A stretch of 64,000 bases of DNA from Corallococcus silvisoli (GTDB lineage Bacteria; Myxococcota; Myxococcia; Myxococcales; Myxococcaceae). The DNA is taken from NCBI RefSeq assembly GCF_009909145.1, contig NZ_JAAAPJ010000002.1:62001-126000 (forward strand), given 5' to 3'. The notes beneath the pieces are model-generated. The model made no database searches, was not told the origin of the DNA, and was given only the letters and a program-made list of their open reading frames with translations. Position numbers and translations under genes: made by a program. Below, piece after piece: positions 9,372 to 19,954 of the stretch (positions are counted from its first letter, which is position 1; each line of letters begins with the position of its first letter).

Positions 9372-9587
9372 GGCGGCGCAATCTAGCAGGACCTTCGGCC
9401 CCTGCCCGCCCGGGCAGGTTGCCCGACCGTCTGGCGCCCGGGCTCCATGCGTGAAGCCAATGGCCGCCGAGCGCCGCGCTACTTCCCGGCCCTCGCGACG
9501 CATGGCACCGCCGCCCCGGGGACGATAGGGTTGCCGTTCACAGTCCCTGGGCCGCCCCTGGCCCCAGGACTCCCTTTGGAGGAAGCC

Positions 9588-9734
9588 GTGACGGAGATCG
9601 TGGTGGGCCTGGTGGTGTTCTTCGTCCTCACGGTCGTCCTGGGCCCCGCCCTGTGGAGCTCGCGCATCTGGTGGAGCAAGGCGGACCGGGAAAACGTGCG
9701 GGACAAGCACGGCCGCCCCCGCAAGGACGCGTAG
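9588..9734 (+). CDS. small single-pass membrane protein, 48 residues
   Basis: A GTG at 9588 is preceded by GGAGGA at ideal spacing and opens a 48-codon frame encoding one hydrophobic helix (EIVVGLVVFFVLTVVLGPAL), followed by SSRIWW and a charged, basic tail ending in RPRKDA. The ribosome-binding site and the helix-plus-basic-tail layout (N-out/C-in) support a real membrane peptide. Function is unknown. It is convergent with acs, with 24 bases between the stops. Confidence 0.6.
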   Translation: MTEIVVGLVVFFVLTVVLGPALWSSRIWWSKADRENVRDKHGRPRKDA

Positions 9735-9758
9735 GGCAGCCGCTCCGCTGGCCGGGCG

Positions 9759-11711
<1,953 letters not shown>

Positions 11712-11773
11712 GGACGTCCCTCCAGCTGCGCGTGGGAACCGCCCTCCTGTTCTAGGAACCCCTTGGCGCTATC

Positions 11774-12268
11774 TCAAGGATTCCCTCCACAGCGGGTGCC
11801 GTCCTGAACGCCGTCGAAGCGGAGCCACAGCTCGCAGGTGCAGTTCGTGTCGTTGTTGGCGTCGTAGGTGAGCCGCAGTTGACCACTGAACTGCGTCGAG
11901 CAGACGGTGGTGGCGTCCAGGTGCACCCGGACCTGGTCGAGCAGGCACTCCTTGTCCTCCGTCGTGGTGCTGACATTGGCCACGCTGCCGTCGGCGGTGA
12001 ACGCCTGGCCCTCCTCGAGAAAGAAGCCCAGCAGCTGCATGTTCTCCACGCCGAAGTCGGCGCGCACCACGCGGCCGGAGATTTGAAGGTTCAGCTGGAG
12101 CTCGCCCCGGATGCGCGCCAGGAGCCCGCAGTCGTCGCGCAGCGTCTCCGTGGGGATGAGTTCGTACTCGCCCTCGTTCTGGCTGTACGGCAGGCAGCCC
12201 GTCAGGAGCGCGGACGCAGCGAGGACCGCGACACAGAGGCGTTGGAGGGTAGACACGGCACGCACCAT
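11774..12268 (-). CDS. small lipoprotein of unknown function
   Basis: This 164-residue product begins with a signal peptide ending in a lipobox (ALLTGC), so it is probably lipidated and envelope-anchored. The rest has a beta-rich character ([19 protein letters not shown]) with five further cysteines (DDC, KEC, TVC, NCTC), suggesting disulfides in an oxidising compartment. The start at 12268 lacks a strong ribosome-binding site but places the signal peptide correctly. It is divergent from the Nudix gene, with 60 bases between start codons. Confidence 0.7.
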   Translation of the reverse strand: MVRAVSTLQRLCVAVLAASALLTGCLPYSQNEGEYELIPTETLRDDCGLLARIRGELQLNLQISGRVVRADFGVENMQLLGFFLEEGQAFTADGSVANVSTTTEDKECLLDQVRVHLDATTVCSTQFSGQLRLTYDANNDTNCTCELWLRFDGVQDGTRCGGNP

Positions 12269-12328
12269 CGCCCACGGGCGGCATCCGGAGCGGGCGCTCG
12301 CGAAGGGGCGGGGGTAGAGTGCGACGCC

Positions 12329-12751
12329 ATGCCTGAATACCGCAACCCCAAACCCACCGTGGACTGCATCATCGAGTTGCCCGGCGAGCGCATCGTCCTC
12401 ATCCGCCGCGCCAATCCGCCCATGGGCTGGGCGCTGCCAGGCGGCTTCGTGGACGAGGGCGAGCCCTTGGACCATGCGGCCGTCCGCGAGGCGAAGGAGG
12501 AGACAGGCCTGGACGTGACGCTGGAGGAGCAGTTCTTCAGCTATTCGGATCCGAAGCGCGACCCGCGGCTGCACACGATTTCGACGGTGTTCATCGCGAA
12601 GGCGACGGGCGAGCCGGTGGGCGCGGACGACGCGGCGGAGGCGCGGACGTTCACCGTGGACGCGCTGCCCAAGGACCTGTGCTTCGACCACGGCACCATC
12701 CTGTCCGACTACCTGACCTACAAGCGCACCGGGAAGCGCCGCAAGCTGTAG
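12329..12751 (+). CDS. Nudix hydrolase
   Basis: The 140-residue protein carries a complete Nudix box, [20 protein letters not shown] followed by ETGL, which binds Mg2+ through its glutamates for hydrolysis of nucleoside diphosphate derivatives. The [11 protein letters not shown] segment just before the box and the overall length resemble ADP-ribose pyrophosphatase or 8-oxo-dGTPase-like members, but the substrate is not decidable. It precedes the M50 protease gene by 19 bases on the same strand and may be co-transcribed with it. Confidence 0.88.
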   Translation: MPEYRNPKPTVDCIIELPGERIVLIRRANPPMGWALPGGFVDEGEPLDHAAVREAKEETGLDVTLEEQFFSYSDPKRDPRLHTISTVFIAKATGEPVGADDAAEARTFTVDALPKDLCFDHGTILSDYLTYKRTGKRRKL

Positions 12752-12770
12752 TCGCCCGGGGCCTCGCTGA

Positions 12771-14531
12771 ATGCACTACCTGTTCGTCCTCCTGGCGCTC
12801 GGGGCGCTGCTCATCGTGCATGAGCTGGGGCACCTGGTGGCCGCGCGCCTGCTGGGCGTGCGGGTGCCGCGCTTCACCGTGGGCTTCGGGCCGCCGCTCC
12901 TGTCGTTCCGGCTGGGCGGGACGCAGTTCGTGCTGGGCGCGGTGCCGCTGGGCGCGTCCGCGAACCTGCAGGGGATGAACCCGCACCGCTCCGCGGACGA
13001 GGACACGACGGGGTTCGGCACGCTGGGACCGCTCAAGCGGATGGCCATCATCCTGGCGGGGCCGGTGGCGAACTACGCGGTGGCGCTGGGGCTGCTGTTC
13101 GCCCTGTATTCGTCGGGGACGCACGTGGTGGTGCCGCTGACGGTGGGCACGGTGCTGCCGGGGTCGGAAGCGGCGCGGGCACAGCTGTTGCCGGGAGACC
13201 GGCTGGTGCGCGTGGACGGCAAGCCGCTGGCGAGCTGGTCGGACTTCGTGTCGCGGGTGGCGGACGGCGTGGGCCGGCAGTTGGAGTTGTCCGTGGAGCG
13301 GCACGGCGAGCCGCGCACGGTGACGGTGAAGCCCCGGGCGGATGAGCGCGGCGCGGGGCGCATTGGCGTGAGCCAGCAGTACGTGTTCCGCACGCACGCG
13401 CCGGCCGAGGCGTTCACCCAGTCCCTCGTGCACACCGGGCGCGTGGCGTCCGAGGCGATGTCCACGTTGGTGACGATGGTGCGTGGACCGGAGCTCGTGG
13501 GCCGGGCTGGACCGGGGGCGCTGATGCGCCAGGAGTCGTCCGACGTCGCGTCGGCCACTTCGTCCGGCCTGGATGCGCTGGTGCGCGCGCTGGTCGCGGC
13601 CTCCGTGGCGCTCGCGATGCTGACGCTGGTGCCGGTGCCAGGGCTGGACGGGGGCCGGGTGCTGCTGCTCGCCATCGAGGCGGTGAGCGGCCGGCGCATC
13701 CCTCCGCGCGTGGAGACGGTCGCGCAGACGGCGGGGTTCCTCTTCCTGTCGATTGGCATCGTGGCCACGGCGGGCGCGGAGATCCGTCGCGCGCTGCCGT
13801 CGCCGGCGCCGGAGGCTCCGCGCACCGGGACGGGCGGCGTGGCGGCGTCTGTCTCCGCCCCTGTGCTCACGGGGTCGGACGCGGGGACGAGCCCCGTGCC
13901 GCCGAAGCCGGTGGGAGCGACCGCGGTGGCCCTGGCGCCACCGGGGCAGGACGCGGGCACACCTGGGCTCGCCGTGACGCCGCCTGCCGCGGGCACCGGG
14001 ATCCTTGTCCAGGACGCGGGCACGCCCGCCAGCGCCGCGGTAGCGCCGCCGGTTCAGGACGCGGGCGCGCCCAGGGTCGCGGTGGTGCCGCCTCAGGACG
14101 CAGGGCCCGCTGGAGTCGCGACGAGTGCTCTCCAGGACGCGGGGGCGCTCGGCGTGGCCTCGGCTTCACCCGCACAGGGCACCGGGTCGAACAGCGTGGC
14201 CTCGGGGCCTCCGGCACAGGACGCGGGGGCGCTCGGCGTGGCCTCGGGTCCTCCAGCACAAGGCCCGGGGTCGAACAGCGTGGCCTCGGGTTCCGCGGTG
14301 CCAGTCGCCGGTCCGCTCGGCGTGGCCTCGGGTCCTCCGGGCCAGGACTCGGGCAGGCCTGGAGTCGCCACCCTCCCCCTCCCGGACGGGGGAGCGCCCG
14401 GCGTCGCTTCCGGTTCTCCGAGCCCCAGCGCGGGAAAGCCCGGGCTCGCCTCAAGTCCTCCGGGCCAGGACGCGGGGGCCGCGAGCCCCGTTCGGGAAGC
14501 GGCGCCTGTCGCGACGCCAGCCCCGCCCTGA
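12771..14531 (+). CDS. M50-family membrane metalloprotease with repetitive C-terminal tail
   Basis: This is a site-2-protease-like enzyme. The zinc motif HELGH is at residues 17-21 in the first membrane helix, a PDZ domain follows at about 128-200 (LPGDRLVRVDGKPL), and the second zinc ligand motif PVPGLDGGRVL lies near residue 290. Such proteases cleave membrane-embedded anti-sigma factors or other single-pass proteins. After the last helix (FLFLSIGIVATAGAEI), about residues 345-586 form a long Ala/Gly/Pro/Val tail with recurrent QDAG and GVASGPP units that is absent from RseP. A second M50 gene with canonical context lies at 26016-27647, so this one is probably a paralogue with another substrate. 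Confidence 0.85.
   Translation: MHYLFVLLALGALLIVHELGHLVAARLLGVRVPRFTVGFGPPLLSFRLGGTQFVLGAVPLGASANLQGMNPHRSADEDTTGFGTLGPLKRMAIILAGPVANYAVALGLLFALYSSGTHVVVPLTVGTVLPGSEAARAQLLPGDRLVRVDGKPLASWSDFVSRVADGVGRQLELSVERHGEPRTVTVKPRADERGAGRIGVSQQYVFRTHAPAEAFTQSLVHTGRVASEAMSTLVTMVRGPELVGRAGPGALMRQESSDVASATSSGLDALVRALVAASVALAMLTLVPVPGLDGGRVLLLAIEAVSGRRIPPRVETVAQTAGFLFLSIGIVATAGAEIRRALPSPAPEAPRTGTGGVAASVSAPVLTGSDAGTSPVPPKPVGATAVALAPPGQDAGTPGLAVTPPAAGTGILVQDAGTPASAAVAPPVQDAGAPRVAVVPPQDAGPAGVATSALQDAGALGVASASPAQGTGSNSVASGPPAQDAGALGVASGPPAQGPGSNSVASGSAVPVAGPLGVASGPPGQDSGRPGVATLPLPDGGAPGVASGSPSPSAGKPGLASSPPGQDAGAASPVREAAPVATPAPP
14136..14303 (+). repeat. 84-base tandem duplication within the M50 protease tail
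   Basis: Two adjacent 84-base units begin with GACGCGGGGGCGCTCGGCGT at 14136 and 14220. The unit encodes DAGALGVAS...SNSVASG twice in frame. Further, more diverged copies of the QDAG unit flank it on both sides, so the tail evidently grew by slippage or unequal exchange. Confidence 0.75.
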
Positions 14532-14699
14532 CCCACGGGTCCGGCCGCTCCGCTCCTCACCAACCAGGGAGCAGCCGCCCTTGCCAATGGCTGCTGGCTC
14601 ACGGATGCGATCAACGCCGTTGATTGCGAGCGCCCACGTGCACCAATAGAAGCAGAAGCCGAGGCAGTCCCCCTCACCTCGCGCCGCCAAGAGAACCGC
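14532..14699. other. intergenic region upstream of the hybrid kinase
   Basis: These 168 bases separate the M50 gene from the hybrid kinase. They contain a hairpin AGCAGCC/GGCTGCT (about 14571-14596), which could end the upstream transcript, and a palindrome described separately. No gene is seen. Confidence 0.35.
14610..14624. promoter_or_regulatory. palindrome ATCAAC-GCC-GTTGAT, possible operator
   Basis: A perfect 6-3-6 inverted repeat, with a further GC/GC match two bases outside it, lies 76 bases before the start of the hybrid histidine kinase. Its size fits a dimeric helix-turn-helix regulator. No regulator can be named and the role is inferred. Confidence 0.35.
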
Positions 14700-17600
14700 A
14701 TGCCCCTGCCCTTGCCCCCATCCCGCCCCCCCTCCGAGGAGCACCACTTCGCGGGCGGCGGTGAGATGGGCGCGCTGGTGCGCTCGCTGGACTGGTCCCG
14801 GACGCCGCTGGGTCCCTCGCGCGACTGGCCCGTCAGCTTGAAGACGATGGTCGGCGTCGTGCTCAACAACCGGTTCCCCATGCTCATGTGGTGGGGCCCT
14901 GAGATGATCCAGGTCTACAACGACGCCTACCGCCCGGTGCTCGGCAACAAGCACCCCGGCTCGCTGGGCGCCCCCGGCGAAGCGATGTGGCGGGAGATCT
15001 GGGACGTCGTCGGCCCCATGGCGCGAGGCGTGCTGGAGGGAGGCCCCGCGACGTGGAGCGAGAACCTGGCGCTCTTCATCAACAGCCGGGGCTTCACCGA
15101 AGAGACGTTCCACACGTTCTCGTACAGCCCCATCCCCAACGAACAGGGCGGCGTCGGCGGCGTGCTTGTCACCGTGCGCGAAACCACGGAGGAGGTGCAG
15201 CACGACCGGCAGCTGCGCATGCTGCGCGACCTGGCGGCCCGCTCCGCCGACGCGAAGTCCCCCGACCAGGCGTGCCGCACCTGCCTGGAGGTGTTCGCGG
15301 ACAACGACCTGGACCTGCCCTTCACCCTGCTCTACCTGCTGGACGCGAACGGAGACACCGCGCGCCGCGCGGGCAGCAGCCTGCTGCCCGACGCCGTGCT
15401 GGAGGCACTGCCCGTCCAGCAATCCCTCTCCGCCGAGTCCGCCGCCGACTGGCCCTTCGCCCAGGCCGCCCGCTCACGCGAGGCCGTCGTCGTGGAGGGG
15501 CTGGCCCAGCGCATCGGAGGCCTGCCTGGGGGCCGCTGGAACAGCCCGCCAGCGCTCGCCGTGGTGCGGGCCCTGACGCGGCCCGGCCAATCCCAGCCCT
15601 CCGGCTTCCTCGTGGGCGGCGTCAGCCCCCGGCGCCTGCTCGACGCGAACTACCACGCCTTCTTCCAGCTCACCGCCGAGCAGGTCGCCGCCGTGGTCGC
15701 CAACGCCCGCGCCTACGAGGAGGAGCGCCAGCGCGCGGAAGCGCTCGCCGCGCTGGACCGCGCGAAGACGGCGTTCTTCAGCAACATCAGCCACGAGCTG
15801 CGCACGCCGCTCACGCTCTTGTTGGGGCCCACCGAGGACGCCCTCTCCAGCCCCCAGCGGACGCTCCAGGGCGAGTCGCTGGAGACGGTGCACCGCAACG
15901 CCGTGCGCCTGCGCAAGCTGGTCAACACGCTGCTGGACTTCGCGCGCATCGAGGCCGGACGCGTGCGGGCCGCCTACGAACCCACCGACCTCGCGTCCCT
16001 CACCGCCGGGCTCGCCAGCGCCTTCCGCTCCGCCATCGAGCGCGCGGGCCTGGTGCTCGACGTGGACTGTCCGCCCCTGCCGGAGCCGGCCTGGGTGGAC
16101 CACGAGATGTGGGAGAAGATCGTCCTCAACCTGGTGTCCAACGCGCTGAAGTTCACGTTCACGGGCACCATCCGCGTGGCGCAGGCGTGGCGGGACGGGC
16201 ACATCGAGCTGTGCGTCACCGACACCGGCACGGGCATCCCCGCGCACGAACTGCCCCGGCTCTTCGAGCGCTTCCATCGCGTCCACGGCGCCCGCGCGCG
16301 CTCCCACGAAGGCTCCGGCATCGGACTGGCGCTGGTGCATGAGCTGGTGCGCCTGCACGGGGGCACCCTCACCGTCCAGAGCGAGCTGGACCAGGGCACC
16401 ACCTTCACCGTTCGCATCCCCACCGGCTTCGCGCATCTGCCCTCGGAGCAGGTGACGTCCGCGCGCGGCCACCGTCCGCTCTCGGCGGGCACGGACCCCT
16501 ACGTGCGCGACGCCCTGGGGTGGCTCGTGGGGACGCCCCCCGTGCCCGACGAGGACACCGGACCGCCGGCGGACGGCGGCGCTTCCGCGCGCGCGCTGGA
16601 GGAGCGCGGGCGCGTGCTGCTCGCGGACGACAACGCGGACATGCGCGAGTACGTGAGCCGGCTGCTGGGCGCCCACTGGACGGTGGAGGCGGTCGGGGAC
16701 GGCGAGGCCGCGCTGGAGGCCGCGCTCGCCCGTCCGCCGGACCTCATCCTGTCCGACGTGATGATGCCGCGCCTGGACGGCTTCGGGCTGCTCCAGGCGC
16801 TGCGCGCCGACGAGCGCACCCGCACGGTGCCCGTCATCCTCCTGTCCGCCCGCGCGGGAGAGGAGGCCCAGGAGGAGGGACTGTCCGCGGGCGCGGATGA
16901 CTACCTGGTGAAGCCCTTCTCCACCCGCGAGCTGCTGTCGCGGGTCACCGCGCAGTTCACCCGCTCCCGGCTGCGCAAGCTGGAGGCCGCGCACGGCGAG
17001 CGGCTGGCGCGCATCTTCCAGCACGCGCCCGTGGGCATCGCCATCCTGCGCGGCCCGGAGCACGTCTACGAGTTCGCCAACCAGAACTACCTGAGGCTCA
17101 TCGCGAACCGCGACGTGATGGGCAAGGGCATCCGGGACGCCCTGCCGGACCTGGCCCACCAGGGCATCTACGAGTTGCTGGACACCGTCTACCGCACGAA
17201 CGAGCCCTACATCGGGCGCTCCCTGCGCGTCGTCTTCAGCCACTCGCCGGAGCTGGCGTCGCAGGAGATCTTCTTCGACTTCGTCTACCAGCCCATGAGC
17301 GACCCCCAGGGGCAGGTGGAGGCCATCATCGTGGTGGTCTTCGACGTGACGGAGCTGGCCACCGCGCGGCGCGAGGCGGAGTCCGCCAACCGCGCCAAGG
17401 ACGAGTTCCTGGCGATGCTCGGCCACGAGCTGCGCAACCCCCTGGCCCCCATCCTCACCGCGCTCCAGCTCATGCGCCTGCGGGGCGACACCGCCGCGGA
17501 GCGCGAGCGCACCCTCATCGAGCGGCAGGTGACGCACCTGGTGCGCATGGTGGACGACCTGCTGGACGTCAGCCGCGTCACCCGGGGCAAGGTCACCCTC

Positions 17601-18500
17601 AAGCGCGAGCGCACCTCGCTCACCGACGTGGTGGCCAAGGCCATCGAGCAGACGAGCCCCCTCATCGAGCAGCGCCAGCACACGCTGGAGGTGGACCTCC
17701 CCGAGCACGGCACCGACCTGGACGCGGACCCCACGCGGCTCGCGCAGGTGTTCGCCAACCTGCTCACCAACGCCGCCAAGTACACCGAGCCGGGCGGCTT
17801 CCTGGCCGTGACGGGCACGCGCGAGGGCCAGGAGCTGGTCGTCAGCGTGCGCGACACCGGCGTGGGCATCGCGCCGGAGATGCTGCCGCGCGTGTTCGAC
17901 CTCTTCGTCCAGGAGCACCAGGCGCTGGACCGCTCCCAGGGCGGGCTGGGGTTGGGGCTCGCCATCGCGCGCAGCCTGGTGACGCTGCACGGGGGAACCA
18001 TCAGCGCCCAGAGCGCGGGCCGGGGGCGCGGCAGCACCTTCACCGTGCGGCTGCCCGCGCTGGAGGCGGAAGCCCCTGCCGCGCTGCCCACGCTCCAGCC
18101 CGGGGCCCGGATGACGCCCGCGCCCGCCCAGGTGAGCGCGCGCGTGCTCATCGTGGATGACAACCGGGACGCGGCGGACGTGCTCTCCGAATCGCTCGAG
18201 TTCCTGGGGTGCGCGACGCACGTGGCCTACGACGGCCCCAGCGGCCTGGAGGCGGCGAAGGACTTCCGCCCTGAAATCGCGCTCCTGGACATCGGCTTGC
18301 CCGTGATGGACGGCTATGAGCTGGCGAGGCTGTTGCGCCAGCAGGAGGAGCCGCGCCCCCTGAAGCTGGTGGCGGTGACGGGCTACGGCCAGGAATCCGA
18401 CCGTCAGCGCTCCAAGGCCGCGGGCTTCGACGCGCACCTGGTGAAGCCGCTGCACTTCGAGACGCTGGAGACGCTCCTCAAGGACCTGACGGGGGCCTGA
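14700..18500 (+). CDS. hybrid sensor histidine kinase with two kinase cores and two receiver domains
   Basis: The 1266 residues read, in order: a PAS-like domain (about 20-160, DWSRTPLGPSRDWPVSLKT), a GAF-like domain (about 180-330), HisKA with phospho-acceptor His365 (SNISHELRTPL) and its HATPase, a receiver domain with Asp686 (LSDVMMPRLDG), a second PAS (about 765-890), a second HisKA with His909 (MLGHELRNPLAP) and HATPase (NLLTNAAKY, GVGIAPEML), and a terminal receiver with Asp1197 (LLDIGLPVMDG). No membrane helix is evident, so it is probably cytoplasmic. Two complete kinase units in one chain imply an internal phosphorelay. No output regulator adjoins it. Confidence 0.93.
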   Translation: MPLPLPPSRPPSEEHHFAGGGEMGALVRSLDWSRTPLGPSRDWPVSLKTMVGVVLNNRFPMLMWWGPEMIQVYNDAYRPVLGNKHPGSLGAPGEAMWREIWDVVGPMARGVLEGGPATWSENLALFINSRGFTEETFHTFSYSPIPNEQGGVGGVLVTVRETTEEVQHDRQLRMLRDLAARSADAKSPDQACRTCLEVFADNDLDLPFTLLYLLDANGDTARRAGSSLLPDAVLEALPVQQSLSAESAADWPFAQAARSREAVVVEGLAQRIGGLPGGRWNSPPALAVVRALTRPGQSQPSGFLVGGVSPRRLLDANYHAFFQLTAEQVAAVVANARAYEEERQRAEALAALDRAKTAFFSNISHELRTPLTLLLGPTEDALSSPQRTLQGESLETVHRNAVRLRKLVNTLLDFARIEAGRVRAAYEPTDLASLTAGLASAFRSAIERAGLVLDVDCPPLPEPAWVDHEMWEKIVLNLVSNALKFTFTGTIRVAQAWRDGHIELCVTDTGTGIPAHELPRLFERFHRVHGARARSHEGSGIGLALVHELVRLHGGTLTVQSELDQGTTFTVRIPTGFAHLPSEQVTSARGHRPLSAGTDPYVRDALGWLVGTPPVPDEDTGPPADGGASARALEERGRVLLADDNADMREYVSRLLGAHWTVEAVGDGEAALEAALARPPDLILSDVMMPRLDGFGLLQALRADERTRTVPVILLSARAGEEAQEEGLSAGADDYLVKPFSTRELLSRVTAQFTRSRLRKLEAAHGERLARIFQHAPVGIAILRGPEHVYEFANQNYLRLIANRDVMGKGIRDALPDLAHQGIYELLDTVYRTNEPYIGRSLRVVFSHSPELASQEIFFDFVYQPMSDPQGQVEAIIVVVFDVTELATARREAESANRAKDEFLAMLGHELRNPLAPILTALQLMRLRGDTAAERERTLIERQVTHLVRMVDDLLDVSRVTRGKVTLKRERTSLTDVVAKAIEQTSPLIEQRQHTLEVDLPEHGTDLDADPTRLAQVFANLLTNAAKYTEPGGFLAVTGTREGQELVVSVRDTGVGIAPEMLPRVFDLFVQEHQALDRSQGGLGLGLAIARSLVTLHGGTISAQSAGRGRGSTFTVRLPALEAEAPAALPTLQPGARMTPAPAQVSARVLIVDDNRDAADVLSESLEFLGCATHVAYDGPSGLEAAKDFRPEIALLDIGLPVMDGYELARLLRQQEEPRPLKLVAVTGYGQESDRQRSKAAGFDAHLVKPLHFETLETLLKDLTGA

Positions 18501-18504
18501 GCGT

Positions 18505-18538
18505 CCGGCCGCCCGTCGGCCGGGGGACGCCCGGGCGT
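18505..18538 (+). terminator. candidate terminator after the hybrid kinase
   Basis: CCGGCCG at 18505-18511 pairs with CGGCCGG at 18517-18523 around a five-base loop. The palindrome ACGCCCGGGCGT follows at 18527-18538. There is no T run, so this is either a weak terminator or a Rho-dependent end. Confidence 0.35.
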
Positions 18539-18586
18539 GGGAAGCCGGGCCCCGAGGCCCCGAAGGCCCTATGCTCCCGCCCGACC

Positions 18587-19267
18587 ATGCCCACCCCTTC
18601 CGCGCCCTCCGCCTCCGTGGCGGACGGCGGACTCTTCTGCGAGCTGTACTGGGGCACCTCCCTGGCGGAGGCCTGGAGCTATGGCCCCGAGCTGGGCCAG
18701 GTCCACGCCGCGCCCGACGAGACGGCCCCCCTGCCCCTCTACGGCTTCACGCTGCCAGAGGAGCCCTTCCTGCTCGCCGAGCGCACGCCGAAGGGCTGGC
18801 GCATCCACGTGCCCCCGTCCGCCCGCGTGGAGAAGCGCCTCAAGGACGACGCCTTCCAGCCGGTGGCCCCGGACGAACTGACGGGCGCGCCGGGCCGCGC
18901 GTCGGTGGAGCTGCGCGAGGGCATGACGCTGCGCCTGATGGAGGGCGAGCTGAGGCTGCTCGTGCAGCCCTCGGTGGTGAAGGAGCGCGCGGGCCGCTTC
19001 CGCGTTCGCGACGTGGCGTGGCTCATCACCGTGGCCATCCTCTTCCTGAGCGCGCCCATCGCGTTCCTCGCCATGGGGCCGGACCCGGCGCGCATCGCCG
19101 CGAACAACGCGCGGGCGTTGCAGGCCGCCCATGACAAGGAAGAGGCCCGGCGCAAGGCGATGGGCTTGGATCAGCCGCTGCGTCCGCTGACAGAGGCGGA
19201 GAAGGCGACGCAGAAGCAGGACGGCGGCACGCGCGTCACCGTCCCCGCGAGCTTCGGCGTGCGCTAG
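18587..19267 (+). CDS. hypothetical protein with one membrane helix
   Basis: This 226-residue protein has a beta-rich N-terminal domain of about 100 residues (LFCELYWGTSLAEAWSYGPE, PLPLYGFTLPEEPFLLAER), one membrane helix at about 148-168 (LITVAILFLSAPIAFLAMG), and a charged C-terminal tail. The N-terminal segment resembles, from memory, the leader domains of large myxobacterial envelope proteins such as AgmX/GltJ, so it may be a stand-alone paralogue of that domain; this is inference. It converges on the MoaD-MoaE gene with no gap, the two TAG stops being adjacent. Confidence 0.65.
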   Translation: MPTPSAPSASVADGGLFCELYWGTSLAEAWSYGPELGQVHAAPDETAPLPLYGFTLPEEPFLLAERTPKGWRIHVPPSARVEKRLKDDAFQPVAPDELTGAPGRASVELREGMTLRLMEGELRLLVQPSVVKERAGRFRVRDVAWLITVAILFLSAPIAFLAMGPDPARIAANNARALQAAHDKEEARRKAMGLDQPLRPLTEAEKATQKQDGGTRVTVPASFGVR

Positions 19268-19930
19268 CTAGGGCCCCAGCCCCACCCAGACCTCGCCGTC
19301 CTCGAAGAACTCCTTCTTCCAGATGGGCACATCCTGCTTGAGCCGCTCGATGGCGTGCTCACAGCCGCGGAAGGCCTCCTTGCGGTGCGCGGAGGCCGCC
19401 GCGATGACCACGGCCAGCTCCCCCGGCACGAGCGTGCCCACGCGGTGCACGATGGCCAACCGCGTGCCCGGCCAGGAACGCGCGACCTCCTCGCCAATCT
19501 CCTCGAGCTTCGCCTCCGCCATGGGAGCGTAGGCCTCGTACTCCAGCCGGAGGACGCGCCGGCCCCGCGTCTGGTTGCGCACGGCGCCGGAGAACGTCAC
19601 CAGCCCACCGGCCGTCTCCCCCGCCACCGCGTCCACCACCTGGGCGAGCTGGAGCGGACGGTCCACCACCGCGAAGAGGCCCGGAGCCCCGCCGGCCACG
19701 GGCGGAATCAGCGCCAGCTCCGCGTTCGGGGACACCGGCGAGTCCAGCCCCACGAACTGCTGCTCCACCGCCACGCGCAGGTGCGGCAGCAGCGGCGCCA
19801 GCGAGGGGTGCAGCGCGGAGAGCAGCGCGAGCACATCCGCCACGCGAGCGCCGGGCGGCACGTCCAGGGATTCCCGCGACACCCCCGCGCGCTCGCGGGC
19901 CGCGGCGAAGTACAGCACCGTGATGGGCAT
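19268..19930 (-). CDS. molybdopterin synthase MoaD-MoaE fusion
   Basis: Molybdopterin synthase adds two sulfurs to precursor Z using the thiocarboxylated C-terminus of MoaD and the MoaE active site. Here residues 1-81 are a full MoaD domain (MPITVLYFAAARERAG ... LALIPPVAGG) and residues about 82-220 are MoaE, with HRVGTLVPGE, AHRKEAF and the lysine-rich PIWKKEFFEDG active-site segment. The MoaD di-glycine lies at residues 80-81, inside the chain, so it cannot be activated unless the protein is cut there. The same arrangement is known for MoaX of Mycobacterium tuberculosis. Total length 220 fits the fusion. Confidence 0.9.
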   Translation of the reverse strand: MPITVLYFAAARERAGVSRESLDVPPGARVADVLALLSALHPSLAPLLPHLRVAVEQQFVGLDSPVSPNAELALIPPVAGGAPGLFAVVDRPLQLAQVVDAVAGETAGGLVTFSGAVRNQTRGRRVLRLEYEAYAPMAEAKLEEIGEEVARSWPGTRLAIVHRVGTLVPGELAVVIAAASAHRKEAFRGCEHAIERLKQDVPIWKKEFFEDGEVWVGLGP

Positions 19931-19954
19931 GTCCTTGTGCGCCTCCTGGCGTCC

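Noticed and set aside
14100..14520. possible CRISPR-like or satellite repeat
   Set aside because: The repeats stay in frame with the M50 protease, are imperfect and have no unique spacers of constant length; they are coding repeats.
15474..18455. 993-codon open frame antisense to the hybrid histidine kinase
   Set aside because: It is a shadow produced by extreme third-position G+C. It has no domains and is dominated by Arg, His, Gly and Gln, while the opposite strand encodes clear kinase motifs.
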